From Trichloromonas sp034002365 (GTDB taxonomy: Bacteria > Desulfobacterota > Desulfuromonadia > Desulfuromonadales > Trichloromonadaceae), in assembly GCA_034002365.1 (NCBI GenBank), contig JAVFAR010000108.1, positions 1-9,338 of the forward strand: 9,338 nucleotides of DNA, read 5' to 3'. Position 1 is the first letter of the stretch. Each line of letters opens with the position of its first letter. The notes beneath the pieces were generated by a model. The model had not been told where the DNA came from and made no database searches. It saw nothing but the letters and a program-made list of their open reading frames with translations. A program made the translations under genes and the position numbers. Shown here piece by piece: positions 1 through 5,872 of the stretch.

Positions 1-286
1 TGCGGTCCTTGTTGGAACTGCCGGCAATGGCCTTTTTGACGAACTCGTCGCCGCGGACGAAGAGCCCCGCCAGCTCCTCCTCGGCCTTGAGAAAATGATC
101 GACCACCTGCTTGGCGACATCGGCGGGGACGTGTTCGATGCTCATCATGCAGCGGCTGATCTTGCGCACTTCGCTGTCGTCGAGACGCTCGAAGATGCGC
201 GCCGTCGCCTCCTCGCCGAGGCAGAAGAGGAGCATGGCGGCCCGCTCCACTCCGGACAGGCGCGATAAAAGACCCGTGCCCGCCAT
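1..286 (-). CDS. fliG: Flagellar motor switch protein FliG (N-terminal part, cut by window edge)
   Basis: FliG forms the rotor ring on the cytoplasmic face of the MS ring. Its C-terminal part interacts with the stator to make torque, and its N-terminal part binds FliF. Only the first 95 codons are in the window, covering the FliF-binding N-terminal domain. The translated start (MAGTGLLSRLSGVERAAMLL) and the following FCLGEE...ARIFERLDDSEVRKIS stretch are the classic FliG N-terminus: a helix followed by a 'LG.e.a..if..L...e...i...m' pattern. The ATG at 286-284 lies one base after the fliF stop, and a GAGAGAGGG ribosome site sits inside the last fliF codons, so translation is probably coupled. 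FliF and FliG being adjacent fits their direct contact in the motor. Nothing looks damaged in the visible part. Family identity is near certain; the motor and middle domains cannot be judged. Confidence 0.95.
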   Translation of the reverse strand, partial: MAGTGLLSRLSGVERAAMLLFCLGEEATARIFERLDDSEVRKISRCMMSIEHVPADVAKQVVDHFLKAEEELAGLFVRGDEFVKKAIAGSSNKDR

Positions 287-287
287 C

Positions 288-1844
288 TCAGCCCTCTCTC
301 AGCCAGGTCTTGATAATCTGGGCGAACGACCCCTGTTCCTGCATGGCCAGCTCGCGCAGGCGCTCGGCCGGGTCGCTCTGCGGCCGGGGCAGGGCCTCGG
401 TGCGGTTCAGTTCGGCCTCCAGATCCTCGACGGTCTTCATCGGCGTCACCACCCGGGCGGAGCCCTGCAGGGTACGAAGCATCGGCCGGGCCAGCAGCAG
501 ATAGAGCAGCACCGCGCCGGCGATCAGCAGGCCGTATTTGATGAAGGGCAGGTACTGGAAGAGCCCGGGGCCTTCCATGCTTTCCGCGGAAGCCATTTCG
601 AAGAGGGCGCTCTCGAAGGGCATGGAGCTGACTTCCAGCTTGTCGCCCCGGGCCTCGTCGATGCCCAGGGCGCTGCTCACCATGGCCCGGATCGACTGGA
701 TTTCCTTGGCGTCGCGGGGGACCGGCGCGGCGGCCTGCTCCCCTTCGCCGGCCGCCGCCGGCCGGTCGGCCACGAGCACCGCCACGGAGAGCTGTTTGAC
801 GGTGCCGACGGGGAAGACCTTGCGGTTGATGACCTTGCTGATTTCGTAGTTGATCGTCTCTTCGCTGCGGCTCGACGAGGACATGCCGGAAGTCGGCGCG
901 GCCTCCCCCAGGTTCGAGGCCACGCCCGGCACCCCGGCGGCGGCCGGCGTGCCGTTCTTTTCCTGGCTGGTCTGCTCGCTGCGCACGGCGGTACGGTTGG
1001 GATCGTAACTCTCCTCGGTCTGTTCCTGCTGCAGGAAATCGACGGCGGCGGTGACCCGCACCACCGAGTTGCCGGCCCCGAGAGCCTGGTCGAGAAGGGA
1101 CTGGGCGCGGCTTTCCAGACGGCGTTCCAGGGTCTGCTGGTAATCGAGCATCCCCGGGGTCATCGGCCCGGCGATTTCATCGGAGGGATTGGCGGTGAGA
1201 ATCTTGCCGGAGGAGTCGACGACCGTGACATTCTCGGGCTCGATGCCGTCGACGCTGCCGGCGACCAGATGGACGATCCCCTGGATCTGGCTCTCTTTGA
1301 GCTGACGGCCGGCCCCCAGCTTGAGGATAACCGAAGCGCTGCCGGCCTTCTGCTGCTCGGTGAAGAGGCGTTTTTCCGGCAGGGCCAGGTGCACCCGCGC
1401 CCCTTCCACCGGCGCCAGGGAAGCGATGGTCCGCGACAGTTCCCCCTGCTGGGCGCGCAGGTAGTTGATCTTCTGGGCGAAGTCGGTCATGCCGAAGCTC
1501 TGCTGGTCGAAGATCTCGAAACCGACGCCGCCCCCCCGGGGCAGACCGGCGCCGGCCAGCTCCAGACGGGTCTCGTAGACCTGATCGGCGGGAATGTGGA
1601 TGGCGGTACCGTTGCCCTCCAGACGATAAGGGATCTTCCGCTCCTTGAGCCACTCCACCACCTCGGCGGCGTCGGCGCTCTCCATCTGGGCGAAGAGCAG
1701 ATGATAATCGGCCACCCGCGCCTGGAGCATGATGGCGGCGAAGACCGCCGCGCAGATCAGCACCACCGCCAGCAGACTCAGCTTGCGGGAAGCCGGCCAG
1801 GCGCCCACCGTCCGCATCAGATTTTTATTCGTTGCCGCCGCCAT
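288..1844 (-). CDS. fliF: Flagellar MS-ring protein FliF
   Basis: FliF is the inner-membrane protein that builds the MS ring, the platform for rod, export apparatus and switch. The 518-residue product has one membrane helix near residues 22-40 and a second near 437-452. Between them lies the periplasmic ring-building region, including the family-typical stretch GFEIFDQQSFGMTDFAQKIN and NYLRAQQGELSRTI around residues 108-140. A low-complexity Ser/Ala/Gly-rich segment (about 295-330) matches the variable loop usual in this family. The C-terminal tail ends in ELAMQEQGSFAQIIKTWLRE, the acidic/hydrophobic FliG-binding tail. Length is slightly short of the enteric protein but normal for deltaproteobacteria. 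The ATG start is supported by an AGAGAGG site about 8 bases upstream and an in-frame stop at 1862-1860. It lies 61 bases after fliE, the second-widest gap in the operon. Confidence 0.97.
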   Translation of the reverse strand: MAAATNKNLMRTVGAWPASRKLSLLAVVLICAAVFAAIMLQARVADYHLLFAQMESADAAEVVEWLKERKIPYRLEGNGTAIHIPADQVYETRLELAGAGLPRGGGVGFEIFDQQSFGMTDFAQKINYLRAQQGELSRTIASLAPVEGARVHLALPEKRLFTEQQKAGSASVILKLGAGRQLKESQIQGIVHLVAGSVDGIEPENVTVVDSSGKILTANPSDEIAGPMTPGMLDYQQTLERRLESRAQSLLDQALGAGNSVVRVTAAVDFLQQEQTEESYDPNRTAVRSEQTSQEKNGTPAAAGVPGVASNLGEAAPTSGMSSSSRSEETINYEISKVINRKVFPVGTVKQLSVAVLVADRPAAAGEGEQAAAPVPRDAKEIQSIRAMVSSALGIDEARGDKLEVSSMPFESALFEMASAESMEGPGLFQYLPFIKYGLLIAGAVLLYLLLARPMLRTLQGSARVVTPMKTVEDLEAELNRTEALPRPQSDPAERLRELAMQEQGSFAQIIKTWLREG

Positions 1845-1884
1845 CGCCGGAACCTCTCTTCAACACCATCAAATTATCGACCAT

Positions 1885-1894
1885 CCCCCCCCCC
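1885..1894 (-). repeat. Run of ten G residues (coding strand) between fliE and fliF
   Basis: Ten consecutive C bases on the plus strand read as G10 on the strand carrying the flagellar operon. The tract lies in the 61-base fliE-fliF gap, about 40 bases ahead of the fliF ATG. An ATG (1884-1882) directly follows it and opens a 19-codon frame that overlaps the first 20 bases of fliF out of frame, stopping at 1827-1825. There is no proper ribosome site spacing for that ATG, so I do not call it a gene. Homopolymers of this length are prone to slippage, but because the tract is not inside a coding frame, length change could only affect fliF through mRNA structure or spacing. Confidence 0.9.
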
Positions 1895-1905
1895 GATGGA
1901 GGAGA

Positions 1906-2205
1906 TTAGACCTGCATCCGCATGATTTCCTGATAAGCCTCAAGCACCTTGTTGCGCATCTGCACCGCCAGCTTCAGGGAAATATCGGCCTTTTCCATGG
2001 CGATCATGACCTCGTGCAGATTGCGCGATTCGCCGGTCTGCAGTTGCTCCACCGCCAGATCGGCCTCGGCCTGGGCGCTGTTCACCGAGGCGAGGGCCTC
2101 ACCCAGGGCCTTGGCGAAACCGCCGCCCCCCTGCGCCGGAGCGCCGGACTGGGCGGGAGGAGTGGAAATCTGACGCAGGTGGGAGAGCAGGGTAATGTCG
2201 CTCAT
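1906..2205 (-). CDS. fliE: Flagellar hook-basal body adaptor protein FliE
   Basis: FliE joins the MS ring (FliF) to the proximal rod and is needed for export of the rod proteins. The 99-residue length is typical. After a variable Gly/Pro/Gln-rich N-terminal third (about residues 13-30), the conserved part begins with FAKALGEALASVNSAQAEAD. It continues with the signature L..GE..NLHEVMIAMEKADISLKLAVQMRNKVLEAYQEIMRMQ at the C-terminus, the strongest FliE hallmark. There is no signal peptide, as expected for a substrate of the flagellar export apparatus. The gene starts 3 bases after the flgC stop with AGGACGG upstream. Position between flgC and fliF matches the usual flgB-flgC-fliE-fliF order. 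Confidence 0.96.
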   Translation of the reverse strand: MSDITLLSHLRQISTPPAQSGAPAQGGGGFAKALGEALASVNSAQAEADLAVEQLQTGESRNLHEVMIAMEKADISLKLAVQMRNKVLEAYQEIMRMQV

Positions 2206-2208
2206 GGT

Positions 2209-2640
2209 TTACCGTCCTATTTCAAGGGCCTTAAGGGCCATCCGTTTGGCCGCCTTGATCGCCGTGACGTTCGCTTCGTAGGCGCGGGTGGCGCTGGTCA
2301 TGTCGACCATCTCGTCGAGCAGGTTGACGTTGGGGAGCAAAACCTGCCCCGCCTCGTCGGCGTCGGGATGGGAGGGATCGTAAATGACCCGGGGGGGAGC
2401 GTTGTTGATCTGGATGGCGGCGACCTCCACCCCCTGTACCGCTCCTTTCAAACTTTGTTCCAACTTTTTCGCGAAAGGGCTCCCGGTGGAGCGAAAGACC
2501 ACTTCCCGCTTGCGGTAGGGGCCGCCGCCGGGGGTGCGGGTCGTTTCGATATTGGCCAGGTTGGAGCTGATGGTATTGAGGCGGACCTGTTGCGCCGCCA
2601 GCGCCGAGGAGCTGATTTTGAGCGCGTCGAAGATATCCAT
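2209..2640 (-). CDS. flgC: Flagellar proximal rod protein FlgC
   Basis: FlgC is one of the proteins forming the proximal rod that crosses the periplasm. The 143-residue product has the rod/hook-family N-terminus (MDIFDALKISSSALAAQQVRLN followed by SSNLANIETTRTP). It also has the FlgC-specific GGGPYRKREVVF motif, the PDADEAGQVLLPNVNLLDEMVDMTSATRAYEAN region and the C-terminal helix (AIKAAKRMALKALEIGR). Both terminal helices pair to form the coiled-coil rod core in this family. It starts 10 bases after flgB behind a GGGAGG ribosome site. The coding strand contains a C7 run (plus-strand G7 at 2391-2397, codons GCT CCC CCC CGG). The frame is intact through it, which makes it a useful comparison for the broken C7 run in cheA. 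Confidence 0.96.
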   Translation of the reverse strand: MDIFDALKISSSALAAQQVRLNTISSNLANIETTRTPGGGPYRKREVVFRSTGSPFAKKLEQSLKGAVQGVEVAAIQINNAPPRVIYDPSHPDADEAGQVLLPNVNLLDEMVDMTSATRAYEANVTAIKAAKRMALKALEIGR

Positions 2641-2650
2641 TCAGTCCTCC

Positions 2651-3064
2651 CTATTGCCCGTTCTGGGCCACATATTTGAGCAGGCCGAGCTTCTTGCTGA
2701 TAACCTGGGTGGCGGTTTCGTAGAGCAGCTGGTTTTCCGCCATGGCGATCATCTCCCGTTCGAGATCGACGCCGTTGCGGTCGCCGAAGCCGAGGGTGTC
2801 CGGTTCGCGGATCACCGTCCCCCGCACCCCGGAGAGATCGCCGGAACCGATGGGAAAATGGGCCGGATGGGTCGCCGCCGGCGCCCCTGGCAGAGGCTTG
2901 AGGGCCTGGCGCAGCTGTTCCTCGAACTCCAGGCGCGAGGGGGTATAGCCGGGGGTTTCGGCATTGGCGATGTTCGAGGAGATGATCTCCTGGTTGCGCT
3001 GGCGCATATCCAGGGTCTTTTCCAGCAGGCGGATCGACTGATCGAAGAGTTCCAACTTCGGCAT
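2651..3064 (-). CDS. flgB: Flagellar proximal rod protein FlgB
   Basis: FlgB is the most membrane-proximal rod protein and polymerises on the FliE/MS-ring base. The 137-residue product has the rod-family helix and SSNIANAETPGYTPSRLEFE motif near residues 29-48. A variable middle follows (residues about 60-95, Pro/Gly/His rich), then the conserved C-terminal segment with NGVDLEREMIAMAENQLLYE and a helix ending ISKKLGLLKYVAQ. The ANAETPGY sequence is the standard signature shared by flagellar rod and hook proteins. The ATG is preceded by AAAGGA about 9 bases upstream. It lies 45 bases after the TPR gene on the same strand, so it is probably read from the same promoter. Confidence 0.96.
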   Translation of the reverse strand: MPKLELFDQSIRLLEKTLDMRQRNQEIISSNIANAETPGYTPSRLEFEEQLRQALKPLPGAPAATHPAHFPIGSGDLSGVRGTVIREPDTLGFGDRNGVDLEREMIAMAENQLLYETATQVISKKLGLLKYVAQNGQ

Positions 3065-3109
3065 GGTCCGGATTCCTTTACCGCGCAGAGCGGCGGACGA
3101 ATAATCCCG

Positions 3110-5521
3110 CTACCGGGGTGTCTCTGCAAACAACGCGCCCGAAGCGGCCTGACGCCACTGGGGAGCTTCCCCCTTTTCGGCCAGATCGGTAAATAACTTA
3201 AGGGCTTCCCCCCGGCGACCGAGGGCGAGAAGAATCTGCCCTTGCCGGTAACGGGCCTGATCGGCGAGGCCGGCGACCCCTTCCAGCTCGCGGTAGAGGG
3301 GCAGGGCCGCATCAAAGCGCTTGCGCTTGAACTCGGCCTCGGCCCAGCGCAGCAGCTGCTGGGGATGCTCCGCCCGGAGCGCGGGATCGGTCAGCGCCCG
3401 GGCCAGGGATTCGGCCGTCCGGTCCATATCCGCCACCTCCCAGAAGACCGTGCCGGCGAGCAGATCGAGCTCCGGCGTGCGTTTCAGTTCGGTCGATGTC
3501 AAAATTTTGACGGCTTCAGGATAGTCCTTCCGCGCCGTCAGCGCCCGCAATTTATGGGTCAGCACCGGCTGCACCTGCGCTCCCTTGGGGAAGCGCTCCA
3601 GATAGCGGTCGGCGTACTCGATGACCAGCCGGTGGTCCTCCTTGGCCGCCAGAACCTCCAGCAGCGGGGCGTAGAAAGGCTCTTCCCCGGCATCCCCCCG
3701 GTAGGCGTCGAGCATATAGAAATAAACGTCGGCGGTCTTATCGAGCAGCCCCAGGCGGCGCAGGGCGCCGCCGAGATCGAGCAGCAGTTCGCTGCCGGTG
3801 CCGAGCGCCGCCAGATGATCCCGGTACTTTTCCACCAGCACCAGGGCGCCGAAGTAATCCTGCCGTCTCACCGTCTGACGGATGACCCGAGGCAGCAGTT
3901 CATTGAGCAGCGCCTGGGAGAAATCCTGAAAGCGCCCCTGGCGATGCTGGCGGATGAACTCTTCGAGAAAGCCCAATGTGGTGCGGTCGATATTCTGCAG
4001 GGCCGCCAGCAGCACATGCTTGAAGGCCGCCTCCTCGCGCAGCTCGCGGCGGACGGCGGTGACGCCCAGCTGTTGATAGCTGAGAACCTTCATGAAGCCT
4101 TTTTCGGCGGGGGCGGCGAGCACTTCCTGGTCGAGAATGAGCAAACGCGCCCGTTGCGCCGCCTCATCCTCCTGCGGGGCGGCGGCCAGGGTCCGCAGCT
4201 GGGACATCCCGGCATCGGCCCTCCCGCTGCGAATGAGGGCGCGGGCGTGCCCGAAGGCGGCGAGATTCCTGGCCGCGGGCGTGCCGGCGACCTGGGCGAG
4301 TTCGGCGTAGCGGGCGACGGCGGCGGCGAAATCCTTCTGCCGGTAACAGGCCTCGGCCAGACGCGCCAGCGATTGGGGAAAAGCGCCCCAGGCCTTGACC
4401 TGAGGATTCAGCGCCCGATACTGTTCGAGGGCCGCCGCCGTGTCGCCGAGGTCGAAGAGGGCGTCGGCGCGGGTGCGGCCGCCGTAGGGGGAAAGCTGCG
4501 CGGCCAGTGGTTCCTGATCGAGGGTCGCCAGCGCCGCCTTGGGCCGCTCGGTGGCAAGTTCGACCTCGGCCCGCAGCAGCAGCCCCAGCTGCCGGTAGTA
4601 AGCGGCGTCCCTGGCCGTTTCCCGAAGGCTGCCGAGGAGAAAGCCGGAATCGTAGGGTTCCCCCCGCAGGGCCCGCAGATAGCCGAGCAGATAGAGGGCG
4701 CGGCTGCGCAGGGCCGACTCGGGAAAGGCGCTCAGGAAGTTATCGAGAACGGTCTGGGCGCGTCCGGTCTCGCCGAGACGCAGCAGGGTTTCCCCGTGCA
4801 GCAGGGCGTGGGCTTCGCGATCCACCCCCGTAAGTTCCCGCGGAGGCACCCCGTCGAAGAGTTCCAGCGCCCGGGTCCAGCGGCCGCCGCTCAGCGCCTC
4901 GACCCCTTCGGCCAGGCGCGCGCCGACGGCGCCGGTGGTGGCCGGGCTGAAGACCAGCAGCGGCAGGGGGGGCAGGGAATAACGCACCGGCACGTCAATC
5001 CTCAGGGGCGTTTCGTACTCTTCGCAGAAGCGGCGCCAGGACGCGGAGAAATCCTCCCCTTCAAGAATATTCTTCACCACCTGACCGCCCTTCAGCGAGG
5101 CCAGCCGGGGCGGGTTGCGGGAGATGGCCAGGCGCGCCGGCGCGCGGCCGCTCCCCCAATCGAGGTGGAGCAGCAGGCGGCGGTTCCCGGGATCAGTCAA
5201 GACTTTGACACTGGCCGGGGCCGTGCGCAGCAGGAAGGAGACCATCAAGAGCCGTCCCTGCCGGGCCAGCAGCACCTTCAGAACCTTGCCGTCCTCGGGT
5301 GGCGCGGGCAAGGAAACGGCTTCCGTATCGCTCAGAAAGAGATCGACGCGCTGGCCGGAAACTTCGAGCCGATGCTCGGGCAGAGCGGAAAAGTCCAGGC
5401 TCAGGCGGGTGGAGGTGGTTTCCTCCGCCTTGTCGATGCGAAGCAACTGGGTCGGTGTCTCCGCCGCCACCGGGCAGGCGAGAGCCGACAGTAAAATCAA
5501 GGTCGTGATCAGGATGCGCAA
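3110..5521 (-). CDS. Exported TPR-repeat protein with AMIN-like N-terminal domain, head of flagellar operon, function unknown
   Basis: I do not recognise this 803-residue protein as a named flagellar component. Residues 1-20 form a Sec signal peptide (Arg at 2, hydrophobic core 3-14, cleavage predicted after VAA at 18-20). A Cys at 16 follows ALA, but the lipobox is poor, so a lipoprotein is less likely. Residues about 25-122 alternate short hydrophobic strands (STRLSLDFSALPEHRLEV, QRVDLFLSD, RRLLLHLDW), resembling the AMIN beta-sandwich that can bind cell wall. From about 200 to the end the sequence is helical and rich in TPR-style pairs (for example ACYRQKDFAAAVARYAELA and RYRQGQILLALGRRGEALKLF). 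This predicts a periplasmic scaffold that may help rod or motor assembly at the peptidoglycan; that role is inference from location. The start is TTG at 5521-5519. No in-frame ATG or GTG lies between it and the upstream in-frame stop at 5545-5543, and GGAGG sits 4 bases ahead. Starting later would remove the signal peptide. Confidence 0.88.
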   Translation of the reverse strand: MRILITTLILLSALACPVAAETPTQLLRIDKAEETTSTRLSLDFSALPEHRLEVSGQRVDLFLSDTEAVSLPAPPEDGKVLKVLLARQGRLLMVSFLLRTAPASVKVLTDPGNRRLLLHLDWGSGRAPARLAISRNPPRLASLKGGQVVKNILEGEDFSASWRRFCEEYETPLRIDVPVRYSLPPLPLLVFSPATTGAVGARLAEGVEALSGGRWTRALELFDGVPPRELTGVDREAHALLHGETLLRLGETGRAQTVLDNFLSAFPESALRSRALYLLGYLRALRGEPYDSGFLLGSLRETARDAAYYRQLGLLLRAEVELATERPKAALATLDQEPLAAQLSPYGGRTRADALFDLGDTAAALEQYRALNPQVKAWGAFPQSLARLAEACYRQKDFAAAVARYAELAQVAGTPAARNLAAFGHARALIRSGRADAGMSQLRTLAAAPQEDEAAQRARLLILDQEVLAAPAEKGFMKVLSYQQLGVTAVRRELREEAAFKHVLLAALQNIDRTTLGFLEEFIRQHRQGRFQDFSQALLNELLPRVIRQTVRRQDYFGALVLVEKYRDHLAALGTGSELLLDLGGALRRLGLLDKTADVYFYMLDAYRGDAGEEPFYAPLLEVLAAKEDHRLVIEYADRYLERFPKGAQVQPVLTHKLRALTARKDYPEAVKILTSTELKRTPELDLLAGTVFWEVADMDRTAESLARALTDPALRAEHPQQLLRWAEAEFKRKRFDAALPLYRELEGVAGLADQARYRQGQILLALGRRGEALKLFTDLAEKGEAPQWRQAASGALFAETPR

Positions 5522-5525
5522 AGGA

Positions 5526-5530
5526 CCTCC
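5526..5530 (-). promoter_or_regulatory. Ribosome binding site that supports the TTG start of the TPR gene
   Basis: GGAGG on the minus strand lies four bases ahead of TTG (5521-5519). The spacing is short but usable. No ATG or GTG occurs between this site and the signal-peptide core, and an upstream in-frame TGA (5545-5543) excludes an earlier start. An ATG at 5546-5544 is in a different frame. A strong Shine-Dalgarno sequence paired with a weak TTG codon may set modest expression of this first cistron relative to the rod genes. Confidence 0.7.
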
Positions 5531-5560
5531 GAAAGACGATTTTCATCCGCCGTTGAAACT

Positions 5561-5577
5561 TGCCAATTATGTGCCAA
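5561..5577 (-). promoter_or_regulatory. Sigma-54 (RpoN) -24/-12 promoter for the TPR-flgB-flgC-fliE-fliF-fliG operon
   Basis: The minus strand reads TTGGCAC, five bases, then TGGCA. This fits the sigma-54 consensus TGGCAC-N5-TTGCW with one mismatch. The invariant GG (5575-5574) and GC (5563-5562) have the required 12-base step between the -24 and -12 positions. Transcription would start near 5550, giving a leader of about 29 bases before the TTG start codon. RpoN control of rod and basal-body genes through an NtrC-type activator is well known in many polar-flagellated bacteria and deltaproteobacteria. No activator gene is in the window. Confidence 0.82.
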
Positions 5578-5612
5578 GGGGAAACGGTCAAATGACGAAG
5601 CGCCTCTGCGGG

Positions 5613-5645
5613 TTCCGGGTAAATACCGGAAACGTCGGCCCGACG
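5613..5645. repeat. Two adjacent inverted repeats, possible activator-binding site
   Basis: TTCCGG (5613-5618) and CCGGAA (5626-5631) form a perfect 6-base inverted repeat around 7 bases. One base further on, CGTCGG (5633-5638) and CCGACG (5640-5645) form another around a single base. They lie about 63 to 95 bases upstream of the predicted sigma-54 transcription start. That is near or just short of the usual range for enhancer sites of NtrC-family activators. The pairing is directly visible; binding by a flagellar regulator is inference. Six-base arms in GC-rich DNA can occur by chance. Confidence 0.4.
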
Positions 5646-5872
5646 ACACCGCGAAACCGGGTTTTTGACAGAAATCTCGGCGCGATACTCCACCCCGACG
5701 CCGCGCAAAGGCCCCATCCCTGCGTTAATACCGGGGAAAATCAGGGAAACGGAGAAATCGGCGCAGCTCGAAAAAAAAGTGGTGCGAAATTTGTATAGGC
5801 AAGGAAGCGGCATTTTCGTCCCCAAACTCGTCCCTCCGTCGGGTCACCCCCTCAGGGCGCACAGAGGTGTTC

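Larger units (their letters stand above)
5522..5872. other. Divergent control region between the flagellar and chemotaxis operons
   Basis: These 351 bases separate two divergent start codons and hold no convincing gene. The left end contains the sigma-54 promoter and the TTG-start leader. The middle has two adjacent inverted repeats (5613-5631 and 5633-5645) and a motif GT(A/T)AATACCGG seen at 5619-5629 and again, with one change, at 5724-5734. The right part is more A-rich, with an A8 run at 5771-5778. Candidate rightward promoters for cheA are all weak: a sigma-28-like TAAA-N15-CCCGACGA (5620-5646) and a degraded sigma-54-like TGGTGC-N5-TTGTA (5780-5795). I see no riboswitch or terminator. 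Confidence 0.6.

Noticed and set aside
1825..1884. A 19-codon frame starting at the ATG right after the G10 tract
   Set aside because: The ribosome-binding spacing is wrong, the product has no features, and the frame mostly reflects the purine-rich leader overlapping fliF.
111..1925. A 604-codon open frame on the plus strand opposite fliF
   Set aside because: It mirrors fliF and fliG, which are unmistakable on the other strand, and has no family signature.
3242..5494. A 750-codon open frame on the plus strand opposite the TPR gene
   Set aside because: Long antisense open frames are common in GC-rich DNA. Its translation is low-complexity (Gly, Gln, Arg, Leu rich) with no recognisable domain, while the minus strand encodes a signal peptide and repeats.
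5665..5670. A perfect TTGACA -35 box
   Set aside because: No acceptable -10 box lies 16-18 bases downstream; the nearest AT-containing hexamer is only 13-15 bases away.
5780..5795. Sigma-54-like site TGGTGC-N5-TTGTA ahead of cheA
   Set aside because: Spacing fits, but the invariant GC of the -12 element is GT and the -24 element has two mismatches, so it is too weak to call.
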